Shown one piece after another: positions 61,801 to 62,746 of a stretch of 62,746 bases of DNA (positions within the stretch are counted from its first letter, which is position 1; each line of letters opens with the position of its first letter). A program made the position numbers and the translations under genes. Origin of the DNA: CAZEPJ01 sp964514105 (GTDB lineage Bacteria > Desulfobacterota > Desulfocorpusculales > Desulfocorpusculum). The stretch lies in assembly GCA_964514105.1 (NCBI GenBank), contig CAZEPJ010000017.1:1-62746 (forward strand), read 5' to 3'. The notes under the pieces were generated by a model. That model had not been told where the DNA came from and searched no databases. It saw nothing but the letters and a program-made list of their open reading frames with translations.

Positions 61801-62746
61801 GCACCAGTACGACCGGGCCAACCGCATGTCTCGGGTGGTCCTGAAGGACAGCGTGGGCAACATCGTCAACGAGGCCCGTCACACGTACGACCTGGCGGGG
61901 CGCCGCACCGGTAATATTGATCCCATGGGCAACGCCACAGCCCTGGAATACGATGCGGCGGGCCGGGTGCTGGCGGAGGCCGACCCGCTGGGCAACCGGG
62001 TCATGAACGAGTACGGAGATCCCAGGGGGCTTCTCACGGGCCTCATCAACGGCCGGGGACAGAGGCTCCAGATGGGGTACGACGCTGCCGGGCGTCTGAC
62101 CAACCTCTTCTTCCCGGACGAGACGGTCATCGGGCACAACCTGGATCCCAACGGCAACCGGCTGGTGACCATCGGGCGCAATCTGGAGAGCACCCATCGG
62201 ACCTTCGATGGCCTCAACCGGATGACCTCGCGGACGGACGAATTCGGGAAGACCATTGGGTACGAGCACGACCCCGCGGGAAACCTGGTGGGTCTCACGT
62301 ACTCGGACGGCAAGAGGGTCGCCTACGAGTACGACGCCCTCAACCGGATGGTGAAGGTCACGGACTGGGAAGGCAGGGCCACGTCGTACTCGTACGACGA
62401 GGTGGGGCGGCCGGCGAGCACGACCCTGCCCGACGGCTCGGTGGTGACGTACAGCTACGATCTGTCCAACCGGCTCATCGGCATCACCGACGTGGCGCCG
62501 GACGGGTCCACCATCTACAGCACGCGGTACACCCTGGACGCGGCGGGGCTTCGGGTCTCGGAGGAGACGCACCTGCCCCTGGAGCCTCTGGCCACGTCGC
62601 TCATCCAGAATCGAACCCACGATGGGGGCAACCAGCTCGTCTCGGACGGCAGGGACGCCTTCGAGTACGACGGCGACGGGAACATGACCCGGGGCACGGT
62701 GGGCGGGGTGCCCAAGGAGATGTCCTACAACGAGATGAGCCAGCTA
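58886..62746 (+). CDS. Secreted RHS/YD-repeat protein with anchor-L-like N-terminal modules (3' end outside window)
   Basis: The frame is open for 1,287 codons to the window edge. The start MPNAHCPTRPSRPML leads into a signal peptide with probable cleavage after GTAGA. Two similar modules follow (~34-190 and ~215-400: TSQQLADAL / TASELADAL; VLLATGLAADAGTGNSD / IVLSSGRGVEAGTGSTD; LMFTTQWV / LVFTTQFV), resembling choice-of-anchor L domains. From ~590 on there are many YD repeats (YDAAGRVLAEADPLGNRV, YDALNRMVKVTDWEGRA), which in RHS and teneurin proteins wind into a shell around a C-terminal toxin or effector. The C-terminal tip and any immunity gene are outside the window. GGAGG precedes the ATG. 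Confidence 0.88.
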   Translation, partial: MPNAHCPTRPSRPMLALLGVLLAATLACGTAGAVTSQQLADALVVDPDDVVLDHGLVVTSGAALVAGVETASADPGSEDPPIPPSVLLATGLAADAGTGNSDLLGDGLADATALSLTLLVPADRPTLMFTTQWVWGAPSGDLGQVLYRRDGSGAWSTLHVGGGPDWESTGSPGPVARTIDLRGANTVELVFEALDVGDGSGDSALVVSLLHFSNAGVVTASELADALLPDPATYEVNAASLRMISGAVTRTTDVTSALADPEGGGIVLSSGRGVEAGTGSTDFEGDSVPDCTELDLRIFPPEGAKSLVFTTQFVTTESGQPAGEEDFAEILTYSSAGGVPQVMGAGRAPAGTAGGVTRVVKLTGSTYHRIVFRACDGGDGLKDSALRISRAFFSDQDPSYFGSPKPSDSMLVTGTFSYAKELIHVPGVTEQLPFSFSLYYNSYPTDYKAWGETVWFLFIPIFSWPHVEYFREWSHSYDWSIEFPSSGPVVKRGDRAREYFEFDAWGEGGFLVDAIYRPQYGGVFSSLACHTDWGNLAESSCTYATKDQLTYVFKPVGSAWKLKRIQDANGNQVQLAYDAWGTMSAITDTRGNTATFTYDAAWNLTGIHYADELTASLEWEWDNYGRYPKWRLKAYTEPDGRRTAFGFYWDEWLVHEHNLITGGTIDDPTDGEPPTKLFSNEYQYETWRVVKQWDGGNRLSTNSYSYNWASHRDRRGNTSTTVHDANHRPLWTVDEEGARVDFAWDADDNLIWRMDEMGGQTWAEYDDSGNLIGRRDPDGSTITRAYDSRNRLLTHTVGDTFTTSFAYDDRGNVVTQTDPMGQSVTLTYSPRGQRETVTDRNGNTVRYAYTEAGDVRSVTDAMGGVTSFVYDALGRAVSQTDPNGNRTLTGYDPAGRVVSRTDALGHTVTYAHNVLGRPRRITLPNGAQTNYEYSPTGKLVRAVSPMGSAIRYTYDGEDNLLSQTDPLGRVTQHQYDRANRMSRVVLKDSVGNIVNEARHTYDLAGRRTGNIDPMGNATALEYDAAGRVLAEADPLGNRVMNEYGDPRGLLTGLINGRGQRLQMGYDAAGRLTNLFFPDETVIGHNLDPNGNRLVTIGRNLESTHRTFDGLNRMTSRTDEFGKTIGYEHDPAGNLVGLTYSDGKRVAYEYDALNRMVKVTDWEGRATSYSYDEVGRPASTTLPDGSVVTYSYDLSNRLIGITDVAPDGSTIYSTRYTLDAAGLRVSEETHLPLEPLATSLIQNRTHDGGNQLVSDGRDAFEYDGDGNMTRGTVGGVPKEMSYNEMSQL

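Noticed and set aside
58865..62620. A 1,251-codon open frame on the minus strand
   Set aside because: It is the mirror of the RHS gene; repeated GTCGTA-type complements of YD codons keep it open. The amino acids are low-complexity Pro/Arg/Gly/Val and match no family.

Overview
The window is about two-thirds G+C and densely coded. It suggests an anaerobic or facultatively anaerobic bacterium, most likely of the Desulfobacterota (former Deltaproteobacteria). The reasons are an aldehyde:ferredoxin oxidoreductase, an NfnAB-type electron-bifurcating oxidoreductase, an iron-sulfur flavoprotein, many corrinoid methyl-transfer proteins with a RACo-type reductive activator, and sigma-54/two-component control. 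The taxon is an inference; no marker gene fixes it.

Region 1 (1-27.6 kb) is mostly housekeeping and accessory genes: an MFS transporter tail, a single-domain PAS protein, a sulfatase operon, an M20 amidohydrolase, an SDR, a penicillin-acylase-type Ntn hydrolase, a TatD-like nuclease, DUF1847, a membrane alpha/beta hydrolase, a broken MNT nucleotidyltransferase, an Isf-like flavoprotein, moaC, nfnAB with a clear terminator, an HDAC-phosphatase-adenylate cyclase-DUF3795 cluster, thrC, an MBL hydrolase with an FHA-GAF-HD-GYP protein, and an acyl-CoA hydrolase/GNAT fusion followed by a secreted HExxH protein. Several genes carry good sigma-70 promoters.

Region 2 (27.7-33 kb) holds tRNA-Arg(ACG) with promoter and terminator, a REP-type Y1 transposase unit bounded by perfect 19-bp inverted repeats, a DinB-like protein, a second SDR and an AOR.

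Region 3 (33-58.3 kb) is the most striking part. A PAS histidine kinase and a sigma-54 activator precede a 4-hydroxybutyryl-CoA dehydratase-like protein. Next come a candidate sigma-54 promoter with an upstream tandem palindrome, then a methyl-tetrahydrofolate methyltransferase, a complete branched-chain-type ABC importer, a UroD-methyltransferase/corrinoid fusion, a free MtaA-like methyltransferase, a free corrinoid protein, a TRAP importer, a second UroD/corrinoid fusion, DUF1638, a LarA-like protein, an orphan DNA methyltransferase and a RACo-like activator. All run in one direction. I read it as an uptake and demethylation system for one or more unidentified methylated compounds, feeding methyl groups to tetrahydrofolate through corrinoid proteins re-activated by the RACo homologue. 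Both importers carry a strong hairpin directly after the binding-protein gene.

Region 4 (58.3 kb to the end) has a small secreted EF-hand protein with its own promoter and the first 1,287 codons of a secreted RHS/YD-repeat protein that runs off the window.
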